A stretch of DNA of 7,256 nucleotides, taken from assembly GCA_002773185.1 (NCBI GenBank), contig PFBU01000017.1:5891-13146 (forward strand). The letters are read 5' to 3'. The notes under the pieces are model-generated. The model was not told the origin of the DNA and did not search any database. It worked only from the letters and a program-made list of their open reading frames with translations. The DNA comes from Candidatus Magasanikbacteria bacterium CG10_big_fil_rev_8_21_14_0_10_36_16. Lineage in GTDB: Bacteria; Patescibacteriota; Patescibacteriia; Magasanikbacterales; UBA922. A program made the position numbers and the translations under genes. Positions 6,535 through 7,256 of this stretch are shown one piece after another. Within the stretch, counting starts at the first letter, position 1. Each line of letters begins with the position of its first letter.

Positions 6535-6568
6535 CCAAAAAGTGGACACGAAAGTGTCTGCTTTTTGG
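6535..6568 (+). other. Hairpin in the IS left end, GAAA tetraloop
   Basis: CCAAAAAG (6535-6542) pairs with CTTTTTGG (6561-6568) and GACAC (6545-6549) pairs with GTGTC (6554-6558), closing a GAAA loop (6550-6553). The two bases between the stems on each side (TG and TG) form two wobble pairs in RNA, so the RNA stem is a continuous 15 bp. A C-GAAA-G cap is a very stable RNA tetraloop. It lies between rplK and orfA and may block readthrough into the transposase or act as the terminator for rplK. Confidence 0.7.
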
Positions 6569-6577
6569 TATCTCAGT

Positions 6578-6583
6578 TATAAT
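6578..6583 (+). promoter_or_regulatory. Possible -10 box for orfA
   Basis: A perfect TATAAT lies 27 bp before the orfA start. The position of a -35 (6555-6560, TGTCTG) is a poor match and falls in the 3' arm of the IS-end hairpin. The promoter is probably weak, as is common for transposases. Confidence 0.4.
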
Positions 6584-6610
6584 ACATTAAATATATAATT
6601 ACATATTCAT

Positions 6611-7018
6611 ATGAGCAAAAGAAGATTTAACAAGGAACAAATAGAACAGTTGGTAAATAATCAGAATGTAAGTAAATGCAGTGAAAAGGCCATCACATAT
6701 AATAAGGAATTTAAAATAAGAGCTGTTAGAGAATATCAGAAAGGATTGTCGTCTAGACAGATATTCAAAGAGGCAGGGTTAGATATAGATTTGGTCGGTA
6801 AATATTCAGCTAAAAACTGCGTTATGGATTGGGTGAAACTATATAAAGTTAAAGGAATAGATAGTCTGTCTGTCGAGACTCGTGACCGCTATGGTGGCCG
6901 GCCGAAAACGAAGTGGTCTACAGATGCAGATAAAATAAAGTATTTAGAAGCAAAAGTTGCCTATCTAAAAGCCGAAAACGATTTTTTAGCCAAGCTCCGG
7001 GCCAAAAAAGCGGAGTAA
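6611..7018 (+). CDS. IS3-family transposase OrfA
   Basis: OrfA is the DNA-binding part of the transposase and is fused to the catalytic OrfB by frameshifting. The 135-residue protein has an N-terminal region (1-30) of the type RRFNKEQIEQLVNNQNV, then a helix-turn-helix (about 31-90: YNKEFKIRAVREYQKGLSSRQIFKEAG and a second helical part with CVMDWVKLYKVKGIDSL), then GGRPK, and a C-terminal coiled coil (about 104-133, KYLEAKVAYLKAENDFLAKL) for multimerisation. It is somewhat longer than the roughly 100 residues of many OrfA proteins and resembles the long OrfA variants known from Firmicutes IS3 elements. Its reading frame is intact, so the element could be active. The start is TCATATG with no Shine-Dalgarno sequence. 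Confidence 0.9.
   Translation: MSKRRFNKEQIEQLVNNQNVSKCSEKAITYNKEFKIRAVREYQKGLSSRQIFKEAGLDIDLVGKYSAKNCVMDWVKLYKVKGIDSLSVETRDRYGGRPKTKWSTDADKIKYLEAKVAYLKAENDFLAKLRAKKAE
6982..7010 (+). promoter_or_regulatory. Programmed -1 frameshift region between orfA and orfB
   Basis: The -1 frame is open from 6934 (TAA at 6931-6933) into orfB, so slippage must occur between 6934 and the orfA stop at 7016. Two slippery runs lie there. TTTTTTA (6982-6988) is in the classical phase T-TTT-TTA relative to orfA. AAAAAAG (7004-7010) reads AAA-AAA-G, so it is out of the classical phase but allows a single-tRNA slip or transcriptional slippage. Which one is used cannot be told from sequence. Confidence 0.6.
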
Positions 7019-7047
7019 AACTAAGGCCGTACCAGAAATACAAGATA

Positions 7048-7256
7048 ATGAGAGGCTTACCAATGGATGTAAAAATATTATGTAATATTGCAAATGTGTC
7101 GCGAAGTGGATATTACCGGTGGCTAAAAAATACAGACAAGCCAGACAAAGATTATGAAGAATATTTGTTAATCAAAGAAATATTTGAAAAAGGTAAACGT
7201 AAATGGGGTTGGCGAACAATACAAATGAAATTGTTTTCAAACAAGCAAATAATAAT
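7048..7256 (+). CDS. IS3-family transposase OrfB, N-terminal part (continues past window)
   Basis: OrfB supplies the DDE integrase-type catalytic core. Only the N-terminal portion is in the window. Read from the -1 frame relative to orfA, it gives YQKYKIMRGLPMDVKILCN, then IANVSRSGYYRWLKN and RKWGWRTIQMKL. The VSRSGYYRWLK segment followed by a helical stretch is the HTH_21-type region that precedes the rve core in this family. The DDE residues lie beyond the window. The first in-frame ATG is at 7048, but the frame is open back to 6934 and the product is expected mainly as an OrfAB fusion, so this start is a convenience. No stop or deletion is seen up to the end of the window. Confidence 0.85.
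   Translation, partial: MRGLPMDVKILCNIANVSRSGYYRWLKNTDKPDKDYEEYLLIKEIFEKGKRKWGWRTIQMKLFSNKQII

Larger units (their letters stand above)
6529..7256 (+). mobile_element. IS3-family insertion sequence, left part (right end outside window)
   Basis: The element appears to begin at TGTACCCCAAAAAGTGGACA (6529-6548), a TG-initial end of the kind found in IS3-family elements. It contains orfA and the start of orfB in the -1 frame, the family's standard plan. It inserted 43 bp after the rplK stop. The right inverted repeat and the target duplication cannot be seen. Bases 6486-6528 are the rplK downstream flank. Confidence 0.85.

Noticed and set aside
272..7018. Recoding of UGA to glycine (code 25 lineages)
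   Set aside because: All genes translate at full length with the standard code and use GGN for glycine; no in-frame TGA is required.

Overview
The window is about 7.3 kb of AT-rich bacterial chromosome carrying core housekeeping genes and two mobile or degenerate insertions. Low G+C, the absence of Shine-Dalgarno sequences, a four-helix-bundle (S23-type) gene remnant between nusG and rplK, and a membrane protein of unknown function next to rodA all fit a small-genome bacterium of the Candidate Phyla Radiation (Patescibacteria, perhaps Parcubacteria-like). That placement is an inference; no rRNA is present. The standard code works: every intact gene reads through without UGA recoding, and all visible stops are TAA or TAG.

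Layout. Bases 1-271 hold no gene, only a cluster of TGGTTACAT-type repeats that forms an 18-bp inverted repeat. On the minus strand, a single-pass membrane protein of unknown function (1372-2256) and rodA (272-1363) form a two-gene operon, driven by an extended -10 promoter so close to the first ATG that the mRNA is probably leaderless. Divergently, a second extended -10 promoter drives gyrB (2517-4568) and a 92-codon gene of unknown function (4583-4861), closed by a hairpin terminator. Next comes a consensus-like promoter (TTGACA, 17 bp, TATACT), a leader with a compact hairpin and T6 tract that looks like an attenuator, then secE, nusG and rplK.

Two insertions disturb this conserved secE-nusG-rplK cluster. 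Between nusG and rplK is an internally deleted S23 four-helix-bundle gene, flanked by inverted arrays of an AGTCNNN heptamer. Directly after rplK, where rplA normally follows, an IS3-family element begins: a left end that folds into a 15-bp GAAA-capped hairpin, orfA, and the start of orfB in the -1 frame. The element runs off the window, so its right end and rplA are not seen.

The genes serve separate core jobs: septum-independent wall synthesis (RodA), DNA supercoiling (GyrB), protein export (SecE), transcription elongation and termination (NusG), and the ribosomal GTPase centre (L11). The points of most interest are the S23 element with its inverted heptamer flanks, the attenuator-like leader upstream of secE-nusG, the leaderless membrane-protein/rodA operon, the uniform ATATG start context, and the IS end hairpin with two competing frameshift sites.
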